This document shows positions 6,124 through 12,927 of a DNA stretch of 20,502 nucleotides, in pieces. Each line of letters starts with the position of its first letter. The first letter of the stretch is position 1. The stretch is from an uncultured Collinsella sp. GTDB taxonomy: Bacteria; Actinomycetota; Coriobacteriia; Coriobacteriales; Coriobacteriaceae. The stretch is from contig CABUMU010000024.1 of NCBI GenBank assembly GCA_902492855.1, positions 1-20,502 on the forward strand, read 5' to 3'. The notes below the pieces were generated by a model that was not told the origin of the DNA, did no database searches, and was given only the letters and a program-made list of their open reading frames with translations. A program made the translations under genes and the position numbers.

Positions 6124-8805
6124 CTAGTCTTCGAGCAGGTCCTCGATAAAGCCGACACGGTAGTTTTTGAAGATGCCCTCGCCGCCGTCTTGCGTGGCGT
6201 CCAGGTCGACATCGCCCATGATGCCAAAGTCGTGGTCGCCATCCTCGTCGGCAAAGATCTGGTGCACGTGCCATACGTGCGCGGTCTTCTCGTCGGACTC
6301 GTCAATGGAAAACATCGCGGCGCTGCGGGCATCTCCGTCGGTGAGGATCTCCTCGTGCTGCTCATGGTAGGCATCGAGCGCCTTTTGCCAGCGGATTTCG
6401 CTCATGCCCCAGTCGTCGTCGAGCTCGCCCAGGTCGCGAACGTGCTCGCGAGCGGCAAGGGTCACGCGGCGGAAGAGCGCGTTGCGCACCAACAGCGTGC
6501 AGCCGCGGCGGTCCGCCACGACCTCGTCGATGCCCTGCGGCGGCGCGGCGTCGAGGGCTGCCGGGTTGCCGGCGTTCTCCCACTCGTCCACCAGGCTCGA
6601 GTCCACCGAGCGCACCACAAAGCCCAGCCACGAGATAATGTCGCGCAGGCGCTCGTCGCGTTTCTCGATGGGTACGGTGCGGTCGAGCGAACGGTAGGCC
6701 TCTGCCAGGTAGCGCAGCAAAATGCCCTCGGAGCGGGCGATGCCGAGCTTTTGAATGTAACCCTTAAAATCGCTCGCGCTTTCCAGCATATCGCGCAGGA
6801 CGCTCTTGGGAGAGAGCTGGTAGTCGTTTGCCCAGGGTACTTCCTGGCAGTACTTGTCAAAGGCAGCGTCGAGCAAATCCTCGAGCGGCTTTTCGTACGT
6901 GACGTCTTGAATGCGCTCCAGACGTTCCTCATATTCGACGCCGTCAGCCTTCATTTCGGCCATCGCGCGGTCGCGTGCGGTGCGCTCCTGTGCACGCAGC
7001 ACCTGCTTGGGATCCTCGAGCGTTGCCTCGACCATCGAGATCAGATCCATGGTATAGGTCTCGCTCTCGGGGTCGAGCAGCTCCAACGCGGCAAGCAAGA
7101 ACGGCGAGAGCGGCTGATCGAGCGCGAAGTCCTCGGGCAGATCGACCGTCAGCGCGTAGTCGATGTCCGGCGCGGCGTCAGCCGGAGCGTCGGGTGCGGG
7201 CGGCACCTCGGTGCGCACGACGACGCCGGAGTCGATGAGCGTAGCGAAGATTTCGTCGGCGCGAACCTCGAGCTTGGCCTTTTCCTCGGGAGTCTGCAGA
7301 CTCGTCTCGATGAGGTCGTGCACGCGGGCTCGGGCATCGCCGCCCTGCTCGACCACGCTAATCACCATGGAGTGCGTGATGCGCAGGCGCGGCTTGAGCG
7401 TCTCGGGCTGCGTCTCGATCAGGCGCTCAAAGGTCTGCTTGTTCCAGGTGACAAAGCCCTCGGGGGCCTTCTTCTTTTTAATCTTGCGGAGCTTTTTAGG
7501 GTCGTCGCCCGCTTTGGCCATAAGCTTGGCATTTTCGATCTCGTGCTCCGGCGCCTCGGCAATTACCATACCCTCGGTGTCAAAGCCCGAGCGGCCGGCG
7601 CGACCGGCAATCTGATGGAACTCGCGGGCGCGCAGACGACGCATCTTGTAGCCATCGAACTTGGTGAGCGCGGTGAGCACCACGGTGTGGATGGGTACGT
7701 TGATGCCGACGCCGAGCGTATCGGTGCCGCAGATGACGGGCAGCAGACCCTGCTGCGCCAAGCGCTCGACCAGCAGGCGATAGCGCGGCAACATGCCAGC
7801 ATGGTGCACGCCGACGCCGCATCCAAGCAGGCGCTTGAGAATCTTGCCAAAGGCCGTCGAGAAGCTCGTTCCCTTGGCAGCTTCCTTAATGGCCTCGCGC
7901 TGCTCCTTGCTGGCGATGCCAAAATTGGCGAGCGACTGTGCCGTCGCAAGGGCGGCATCCTGGCTAAAGTGCACGATATAGAGCGGGGCCTCGCCGCGGC
8001 GCATGGCGAGCTCGACCGTGCCCTCGAGGGAGGTCGTCACATAGTCGTAGCTCAGCGGAACGGGACGCGGGGCATCGACAACCAAGTCGCAAGCAGCGCC
8101 GGTGTGCTCCTCGAGTGAGGCGGCGATCGCGGTGACATCGCCGAGCGTGGCGCTCATGAGCATGAATTGCGTGTGGGGCAGGGTGAGCAGCGGCACCTGC
8201 CAGGCCCAACCGCGGTCGGGGTCGGCAAAGTAGTGAAACTCGTCCATGGCGACGCAGCCCACGTCGGCGTCCTCACCCTCGCGCAGCGCATCGTTGGCAA
8301 GGATTTCGGCCGTGCAGCAGATGACGGGCGCCTTGGTGTTGATATGCGTGTCGCCGGTGATCATGCCGACGTTATCGCGGCCGAGCACCTGTACCAGATC
8401 GAAGAACTTTTCGCTGACCAGGGCCTTGATGGGGGCCGTGTAATAGCAGCGCTTGCCCTGCGCCATGCCCATAAAGAGCATGCCCAGCGCGACGAGCGAT
8501 TTACCCGATCCAGTCGGTGTGCCTAAGATGACGTGATCGCCGGCAGCCAGGTCCATGAGGGCCTCTTCTTGGTGATCCCAAAGTTCAATGCCGCGGTCGC
8601 TCGTCCATTCAAAGAAGCGTTCGAAGGCCTGATCAGGCGTGAGCCATGGTTCGGGCTCACTGCCGTCCTCGGACTCCCACCAGGTGGGGGAGAGCACACC
8701 GAGCGAACCGAACTCTGCCTCGGTTCCCGTGCCGCCCGAGAATGAGCTGGCGGCGCCGGCGCCGGAGACGGTGCTGGCGGCGGTATCTGTCGTGGTCTGT
8801 GCCAT
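6124..8805 (-). CDS. Ski2-like DEAD/DEAH-box helicase with C-terminal DUF3516-type region
   Basis: An 893-residue superfamily 2 helicase. Motif I is GTPTGSGKS (95-103), Ia APIKALVSEK (124-133), II DEFH (188-191), III MSATLGD (217-223), then HHAGMLP, GTDTLGVGIN (360-369) and VI QIAGRAGRSG (398-407). The HHAGM and GRAGR forms place it near the Ski2/Mtr4/HelY group of RNA/DNA helicases. About 480 residues follow with no motif I can name; in Actinomycetota such a tail is annotated as DUF3516, and I infer that here. The first 45 residues are low-complexity Ala/Ser/Thr/Gly. The start at 8805 has only a weak site (AGAAAG). A CATAAT box on the minus strand at 8844-8839 could be a -10. Likely substrate is structured RNA, unproven. 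Confidence 0.9.
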   Translation of the reverse strand: MAQTTTDTAASTVSGAGAASSFSGGTGTEAEFGSLGVLSPTWWESEDGSEPEPWLTPDQAFERFFEWTSDRGIELWDHQEEALMDLAAGDHVILGTPTGSGKSLVALGMLFMGMAQGKRCYYTAPIKALVSEKFFDLVQVLGRDNVGMITGDTHINTKAPVICCTAEILANDALREGEDADVGCVAMDEFHYFADPDRGWAWQVPLLTLPHTQFMLMSATLGDVTAIAASLEEHTGAACDLVVDAPRPVPLSYDYVTTSLEGTVELAMRRGEAPLYIVHFSQDAALATAQSLANFGIASKEQREAIKEAAKGTSFSTAFGKILKRLLGCGVGVHHAGMLPRYRLLVERLAQQGLLPVICGTDTLGVGINVPIHTVVLTALTKFDGYKMRRLRAREFHQIAGRAGRSGFDTEGMVIAEAPEHEIENAKLMAKAGDDPKKLRKIKKKKAPEGFVTWNKQTFERLIETQPETLKPRLRITHSMVISVVEQGGDARARVHDLIETSLQTPEEKAKLEVRADEIFATLIDSGVVVRTEVPPAPDAPADAAPDIDYALTVDLPEDFALDQPLSPFLLAALELLDPESETYTMDLISMVEATLEDPKQVLRAQERTARDRAMAEMKADGVEYEERLERIQDVTYEKPLEDLLDAAFDKYCQEVPWANDYQLSPKSVLRDMLESASDFKGYIQKLGIARSEGILLRYLAEAYRSLDRTVPIEKRDERLRDIISWLGFVVRSVDSSLVDEWENAGNPAALDAAPPQGIDEVVADRRGCTLLVRNALFRRVTLAAREHVRDLGELDDDWGMSEIRWQKALDAYHEQHEEILTDGDARSAAMFSIDESDEKTAHVWHVHQIFADEDGDHDFGIMGDVDLDATQDGGEGIFKNYRVGFIEDLLED

Positions 8806-8926
8806 ATGGTTGCTTTCTCTCGCGATTGTCCGCCAACTATTATGGCGTAGCGGCGGCGCGGGGTGCCAGCGCGCGAGAAAATGCAGGAAATGGGCGTTCT
8901 GCCCAGCCGTTTAGTGTAGTCGCTGG

Positions 8927-9049
8927 CTAAGTGAGTAGACTTTTTGCGATATCGCGAGCACGCGGCTTTTGCGCAAGGGCTCTACCTGCGGTTTTATTAT
9001 TTGCTATGCGGGTTGTGCTTGGCTATTGCAAAAAAGTCTACTCACTTAG
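8927..9049. repeat. 123-bp element bounded by long inverted repeats (MITE- or stem-loop-like)
   Basis: The 309-base gap 8806-9114 holds no convincing gene. Its main content is an inverted repeat: CTAAGTGAGTAGAC followed by five T and GC (8927-8947) and its complement at 9028-9049 with six A instead of five. The arms match over about 21 bases apart from that one base, and weaker similarity (both contain AGCAC at similar distance) extends the symmetry inward by roughly 14 bases. The 80-base core has a palindrome GCGATATCGC at 8946-8955 and an AT-rich stretch. I see no transposase and no clear target-site duplication. Confidence 0.7.
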
Positions 9050-9114
9050 GTGTGAGGGCCGTTCGCTGGCGCCTATTTGCGCTTGTTTGCCGACGCTGCG
9101 ACCATCAGAAGCCC

Positions 9115-9954
9115 CTAGGACTCTTGCGGCAGGCGCTTCTTGCCTTTGCGGGCACGGTTTCTAAAGTTCTCGACGGCCTCTTCCATGCCTAGAGGTACAT
9201 AGGTGAGCTCATCGAGGTTTTCGGGCAGGTAGCAGGCAAGGCTCTGCTCCTGCGCGTGGCCCGCTGCGAGCTGTTCATCGCTGGGCAGCGCGTCGGGTGT
9301 GGCGCAAATGCCATAGACGGCGGCACCCATCTCGCGCGTGCGGTGCTCGTATTCGGTCTCGGGATGCTCGGGATGGTCGCGGCGGACGTCGTCACTTACC
9401 CAAAGTGTGTCGTAGCCGGCCGCGGCAAACTGTCCCAGGGCGTAATCGCGCAATGGTTTGCTGTCGGTGCGCAGTGTGACGGTGGTGCCGGCTGCAAGGA
9501 GCGGGCGGTAGAGCATCAGATGGTCGACATGGACGAGTCGTTTTTTGGCGTACTTGGCCTTGGGCTGCGGCGTGGGAAAGTTGATGGTGATGGCATCGAG
9601 CTCGCCTGCGGCAAACAGCTGCGGCAGCGATGCGGCGCCTCGGGGCAGGACAAGTGCGTTGGTCAGCTCTTGCTCGCAGATTTTCTGTGCGGCATAGGCG
9701 ATGCAGATGGGCTCCTGGTCCATGCCGATAAAGAGGGTGTCGGGTTCATGGTGAGCTCGCTCAACCAGATAGGTGCCTTTGCCACAGCCCAGATCTAGAT
9801 GAAGGCGGGTGAAGGACGAGTCGCCAACCGGCGCACAGGCCTCGCGCCAATCTCCGGCATATGCCTCGGGGTTCGTCTCAATCGCATCGGCGTAGCGCTC
9901 CAAGCGCTCCTCGAGCACAAAGTTCTTAGGCGTGCGAACATGAACGGCTCCCAT
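9115..9954 (-). CDS. trmB: Divergent tRNA (guanine-N7-)-methyltransferase family protein
   Basis: A 279-residue protein of the TrmB family, which methylates G46 of tRNA at N7 using S-adenosylmethionine. Seen: HLDLGCGKGTYLVERA (52-67) as the SAM-binding loop, FIGMDQEP after it, INFPTPQPKAKYAKKRL (124-140) in the place of the catalytic NFPDPWPKKRHxKRRL motif, and TEYEHRTREMG near the end as the usual T-x-YE segment. The catalytic loop is degenerate: the Asp and Trp of DPWP are Thr and Gln, so activity may be altered. About 60 residues extend past the usual C-terminus. AAGGAG lies 4 bases before the ATG. The upstream gene on this strand ends in its own terminator, so this gene is probably transcribed separately. 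The symbol is a family label; function is uncertain. Confidence 0.8.
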   Translation of the reverse strand: MGAVHVRTPKNFVLEERLERYADAIETNPEAYAGDWREACAPVGDSSFTRLHLDLGCGKGTYLVERAHHEPDTLFIGMDQEPICIAYAAQKICEQELTNALVLPRGAASLPQLFAAGELDAITINFPTPQPKAKYAKKRLVHVDHLMLYRPLLAAGTTVTLRTDSKPLRDYALGQFAAAGYDTLWVSDDVRRDHPEHPETEYEHRTREMGAAVYGICATPDALPSDEQLAAGHAQEQSLACYLPENLDELTYVPLGMEEAVENFRNRARKGKKRLPQES

Positions 9955-9976
9955 GAGGCTCCTTGGTCATAAGTAT

Positions 9977-10003
9977 GGAACGCATAGCTGCGCGTTCCGT
10001 CAA
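9977..10003 (-). promoter_or_regulatory. Possible promoter/operator upstream of the trmB-like gene
   Basis: A 7-bp dyad GGAACGC / GCGTTCC (9977-9983 and 9992-9998) lies between the preceding terminator and the trmB-like ribosome-binding site. On the minus strand TTGACG (10003-9998) is a good -35 and runs directly into the dyad. The best -10 is weak: TTCCAT at a 17-base spacing, or CATACT at 20. Tentative. Confidence 0.3.
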
Positions 10004-10010
10004 TGGGTTG

Positions 10011-10033
10011 AAAAAAGTGGGCATAGTTTGCCC
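10011..10033 (-). terminator. Intrinsic terminator after the Trm9-like gene
   Basis: On the minus strand GGGCA-AACTA-TGCCC is followed by ACTTTTTT. It lies 38 bases past the stop of the upstream methyltransferase and separates it from the trmB-like gene. Confidence 0.7.
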
Positions 10034-10071
10034 GAAAGGCGTGGTGCGGCTCGGCGGCGAGTCGTCGATGC

Positions 10072-10944
10072 CTACAGGCGCTTGAGGATCACATAACGGT
10101 TGAGCTCGCCGCTGCGACCGTCGGCATGGAAACGCTCAAGCTCGCGTACGGGGACCTCGCCGCTTTTGTAGAACGTACGGACGCCGCGCACCAGGTCGGT
10201 GATCTGCTGATCGTCAAAGTGATGGCAATAGCGGTAGGCGTGGCGGTCGTTTTGCCAGCCAATGAGGTGGTCGCCGGCTTCAAACTGCGCGGAATCGTAA
10301 CCCTCAAACGGCGGGGTGAGCTCGGCGCGGGCTTCGGCTCGAACGGCCTTGCGCGCCATGCGCTCGTCGTTCATAAACTCCCAAAAGCTGATGGCGATGA
10401 TGCCGCCCGGGCGCGTCTGCCGCACCAGGGCGTCGAGCACGCGTACGCGGTACTCGCACGACGGCACGTGGTGCATAAAGCCAAAGCAGACCGAGATGTC
10501 GGCGAGCGGGGCGTCAAAAAGCACGTCGGGCGTCTCGGCGGGGTTGAGCTTCATAAGGGCGTCGAGCACGTCGAGTTCCTGGAAGTGCAGGTTGGGAATG
10601 CGTAGCGCGTGGCCATGTGCATCGATGGCCAGGTCTTGGCACGAGTCGACACCATAGAACTCAAACGGGCAGCTGGCATCTGTCGAGGGGTTTGCGCCAT
10701 CGACGCCCTTGGCGGCAAGTGCGCCGCCGGCGGCAAAGTTCTCGAATCGCATATTGCCGCAGGCAAGATCGAAGACGCGGACGGGATGCTCGATCGTGGC
10801 GACGTCGAGCTGCCCGAGCGCAATGTCCATGGTGCGCACCCAGCCGGGCCACGGGGCTTGGCGCGTATCGGAAAAGGAGGCGGAGTGCTCGCGATAGAAC
10901 GTGTTATTGAGCTGGATGAGCGATGAGGCGAAATCGCGGTTCAC
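10072..10944 (-). CDS. Class I SAM-dependent methyltransferase, Trm9-like
   Basis: A 290-residue protein. The N-terminal LNNTFYREHSASFSDTR followed by PWPGW (residues 12-35) resembles bacterial relatives of Trm9/ALKBH8, the enzymes that methylate carboxymethyl-uridine at tRNA position 34. The SAM loop is VFDLACGNMRFENFA (57-71), and CFGFMHHVPSCEYR with RPGG further on fits the class I fold. I chose GTG 10944 (GGAGGGAG, 9 bases upstream) over an in-frame ATG at 10992, because that ATG overlaps the likely -10 box and has no Shine-Dalgarno site. An elp3 gene, which makes the expected precursor modification, lies about 2 kb away on the other strand. Trm9-like function is inference; a small-molecule methyltransferase is possible. 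Confidence 0.75.
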   Translation of the reverse strand: MNRDFASSLIQLNNTFYREHSASFSDTRQAPWPGWVRTMDIALGQLDVATIEHPVRVFDLACGNMRFENFAAGGALAAKGVDGANPSTDASCPFEFYGVDSCQDLAIDAHGHALRIPNLHFQELDVLDALMKLNPAETPDVLFDAPLADISVCFGFMHHVPSCEYRVRVLDALVRQTRPGGIIAISFWEFMNDERMARKAVRAEARAELTPPFEGYDSAQFEAGDHLIGWQNDRHAYRYCHHFDDQQITDLVRGVRTFYKSGEVPVRELERFHADGRSGELNRYVILKRL

Positions 10945-10990
10945 GGCGCGGAACTCCCTCCGTTGGCGGTGCGGAATTAACAGTACGACC

Positions 10991-11020
10991 ATACTACCGT
11001 TAACGCCGCAACGGGGACAA
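10991..11020 (-). promoter_or_regulatory. Candidate promoter for the Trm9-like methyltransferase
   Basis: On the minus strand TTGTCC (11020-11015) and TAGTAT (10996-10991) are 18 bases apart, each matching consensus at 4 of 6 positions. Transcription from here would give a leader of about 40 bases to GTG 10944 and would exclude the upstream ATG as a start. Confidence 0.4.
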
Positions 11021-11211
11021 CCAAGCTACGGGTCATTGCTTTGTTTGGACACATTTCCGCAGCTCATATGCACCCGCAACCGCCGGTTGTCAAAAATCTT
11101 ACTAGAATAGGTGGCATGCTTTCGGCGGTGGCGGATAGATTTTTAACTGTGCAAGGCGCCTTAAGAACAAAAACGGTCCGGCGGCACGGCTGGCATCACA
11201 TAGGAGGAACC

Positions 11212-11934
11212 ATGAATGTAGAAACTGCGCAGCGGCTCGCCGACCTTCGCCGCAGCAAAGGCTTTAGCCAAGAAGGGCTGGCGCGAAAGCTGGGGCTGTC
11301 GCGCCAGGCGGTCAGTAACTGGGAGCGCGCGGAGAGCTCACCCGATACCGAGAACCTGATCTCGCTCGCCAAACTCTATGGCGTGAGCTTGGACGAGTTG
11401 CTCAATCCGAGCGACGAGATTGAGGACGATATCGAGTTTGAGAACGAGGACCGCGCTCGCCAACGCGAGGCCGAGGCGGCAGAGCGCGCACGCACCCATG
11501 AGGCGGCGGCACGTGCCACCGAGGCGGCAACGCAGGCGAGTGATGCCGCCGCCAAGGCGGCGCAAGCGGCAAGCTGGAGTGCACAGGCCGCCAATGCCGC
11601 TACGGCGCAGGCGACGAGTGGCGGTGCGGTTGGCTCGACTCCGGTGAAGGGCCCGTTCCAGTCGTTCCCGTATTGGGCCGTGTGCTGGCTGCTGTTCTTT
11701 TTGCTGATGTTCCTGTTTGGTGCCGGCCCCTTTGCCGCACTGATCTTCTTTACGATTCCCATCTATCACTGGGTGGCGCGTGCGCTCGATGGCGATTGGG
11801 CGCGCGGGGATATTCAGGTTGGTTCGGCGTCGGTGGCGGTCAAGGCCCAGGGGAAGGATACTTCTGCGGAATCTGATGCTGACGTGGCTACCGCGACTAC
11901 CGCTGAGCCGATTGCCAAAGAGAGTGATGAATGA
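11212..11934 (+). CDS. XRE-family regulator with coiled coil and membrane anchor
   Basis: A 240-residue protein. Residues 5-62 are a Cro/C1-type helix-turn-helix (LADLRRSKGFSQEGLARKLG, then SRQAVSNWE, then LISLAKLYGVSLDELL). An acidic then Ala/Glu/Arg-rich helix (about 68-135) follows, then two hydrophobic segments (about 153-171 and 173-188), and a charged tail. It is therefore a DNA-binding protein tied to the membrane. The frame is open from 11041, but AGGAGG 5 bases before ATG 11212 and the HTH homology fix the start. A TAGAAT at 11103-11108 is a possible -10. Its stop overlaps the start of the DUF4097 gene (ATGA), so the two are translationally coupled and likely act together as sensor and regulator of a cell-envelope response. 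Target genes unknown. Confidence 0.85.
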   Translation: MNVETAQRLADLRRSKGFSQEGLARKLGLSRQAVSNWERAESSPDTENLISLAKLYGVSLDELLNPSDEIEDDIEFENEDRARQREAEAAERARTHEAAARATEAATQASDAAAKAAQAASWSAQAANAATAQATSGGAVGSTPVKGPFQSFPYWAVCWLLFFLLMFLFGAGPFAALIFFTIPIYHWVARALDGDWARGDIQVGSASVAVKAQGKDTSAESDADVATATTAEPIAKESDE

Positions 11935-12830
11935 TGAAGCTTTCGCATGAATCCAAGGTACGCTTGGGCGTTGGCATCGGAGCGTTTGTGCTCATCATCG
12001 GGCTTGTCTTTGGCATTTCGCGGACTTTGATTCATTTTGATGGCCCGTGGGATCTCGACGATGTTGTATCCGGCTTCTCTGGTATGGACGATGCGGTTGA
12101 CGAGGACGATCTTTTGGATGGCGGTAACTATTCCGCTCAGCCTCAGCAGCTTTCGAGCGAAACCTTTGATGCCGACGCGTTCACATCGCTTGACTTGGAC
12201 GTGACGTCGGGCACGGTCGAGGTCAAACACGTCTCCAGCGGGCCAGTGCGCGTAATTGAAAGCGGTCGCGTGGCAACGGGGACCGTTGCCTTCGATGCGG
12301 CAACCCAGAACCTGGCCGAAATCAAGGGCTCTACGCTCAAGATTCGCCAGTTCGATTGCGATGACGAGCGCGCCATTGACCGCACGGTTACCGTCGAACT
12401 GCCGCGCGAAGTTGCCGATAACATGGTGGGCATTACAGCGAATGTAGGATCGGGTGACCTGACGGTCGCGGGCATTGCGTGTCATGACCTCAACCTGACT
12501 TTGGACTCTGGAGACGTTGAGTTTACGGGCACCGTGACCGATACCCTGAATACCGAGGTCGGTTCGGGCGATGTGACGTTCGAGCTCTACCAGGCCCCCG
12601 CGAAGTCGATGGACGTGAGTGTGGGCTCGGGCGATGTGGAGATGACGGTTCCGAACTCGACGGGCTTTAAGGCGAGCCTCACCTTGGGCAGCGGCGACTT
12701 TGAGAGCGATTTCCTTCCGCTTGGCTACGACGGCGAGACCATTTTGAATCTTGAATTCGATAACGGCGATAAGTCTGCTACGTATCGTTTTGAGGTCGGT
12801 TCGGGCGACATGTCGTTTGATCCGGAGTGA
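11931..12830 (+). CDS. DUF4097 membrane-anchored protein with repeated GSGD strands
   Basis: A 299-residue protein. One transmembrane segment (about 12-30) is followed by an acidic linker and an extracytoplasmic domain. From about residue 85 it is built of repeats with a turn of the type GSGD-x-x-x: clear copies at 173, 192, 211, 232, 253 and 290, with weaker ones near 92 and 278. This pattern is typical of DUF4097/DUF4098 beta-helix domains (LiaG/YvlB-like), which in Firmicutes accompany envelope-stress regulators. Translation begins at the overlapping ATGATG (11931 or 11934) inside the stop of the XRE gene. No signal-peptidase site is evident, so it is probably membrane-tethered. A terminator follows 47 bases after the stop. 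Ligand unknown. Confidence 0.82.
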   Translation: MMKLSHESKVRLGVGIGAFVLIIGLVFGISRTLIHFDGPWDLDDVVSGFSGMDDAVDEDDLLDGGNYSAQPQQLSSETFDADAFTSLDLDVTSGTVEVKHVSSGPVRVIESGRVATGTVAFDAATQNLAEIKGSTLKIRQFDCDDERAIDRTVTVELPREVADNMVGITANVGSGDLTVAGIACHDLNLTLDSGDVEFTGTVTDTLNTEVGSGDVTFELYQAPAKSMDVSVGSGDVEMTVPNSTGFKASLTLGSGDFESDFLPLGYDGETILNLEFDNGDKSATYRFEVGSGDMSFDPE

Positions 12831-12877
12831 CATGCGGTTTTCGGAGATCGGTACATATAGGCATGCTCTTTGATGGA

Positions 12878-12916
12878 GGCGCCGGAGCCGTGACGGGCTT
12901 CGGCGCCTTTGCCTTT
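12878..12916 (+). terminator. Rho-independent terminator after the DUF4097 gene
   Basis: GGCGCCGGAGCC (12878-12889) pairs with GGCTTCGGCGCC (12896-12907) with one G-T wobble, then TTTGCCTTT. It closes the XRE/DUF4097 operon only 12 bases before the elp3 start codon. Confidence 0.82.
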
Positions 12917-12921
12917 ACAAT
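12916..12921 (+). promoter_or_regulatory. Candidate -10 box giving a leaderless elp3 transcript
   Basis: TACAAT ends 6 bases before ATG 12928, so the standard spacing puts +1 on the A of the ATG. There is no Shine-Dalgarno site at a useful distance: GGGGA lies only one base before the ATG. No good -35 is visible; its place falls within the preceding terminator hairpin. Confidence 0.45.
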
Positions 12922-12927
12922 GGGGAC

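Noticed and set aside
6190..8118. A 642-codon plus-strand open frame opposite the Ski2-like helicase
   Set aside because: It is antisense to clear helicase motifs, has no domain and no ribosome-binding site that stands out.
8931..9192. Short plus-strand open frames across the inverted-repeat element
   Set aside because: They start inside the repeat arm, have no ribosome-binding site, run into the trmB-like gene antisense, and look unlike any protein.
11041..11211. Upstream extension of the XRE regulator
   Set aside because: No ribosome-binding site or homology in the extension, while AGGAGG precedes ATG 11212 directly before the HTH.
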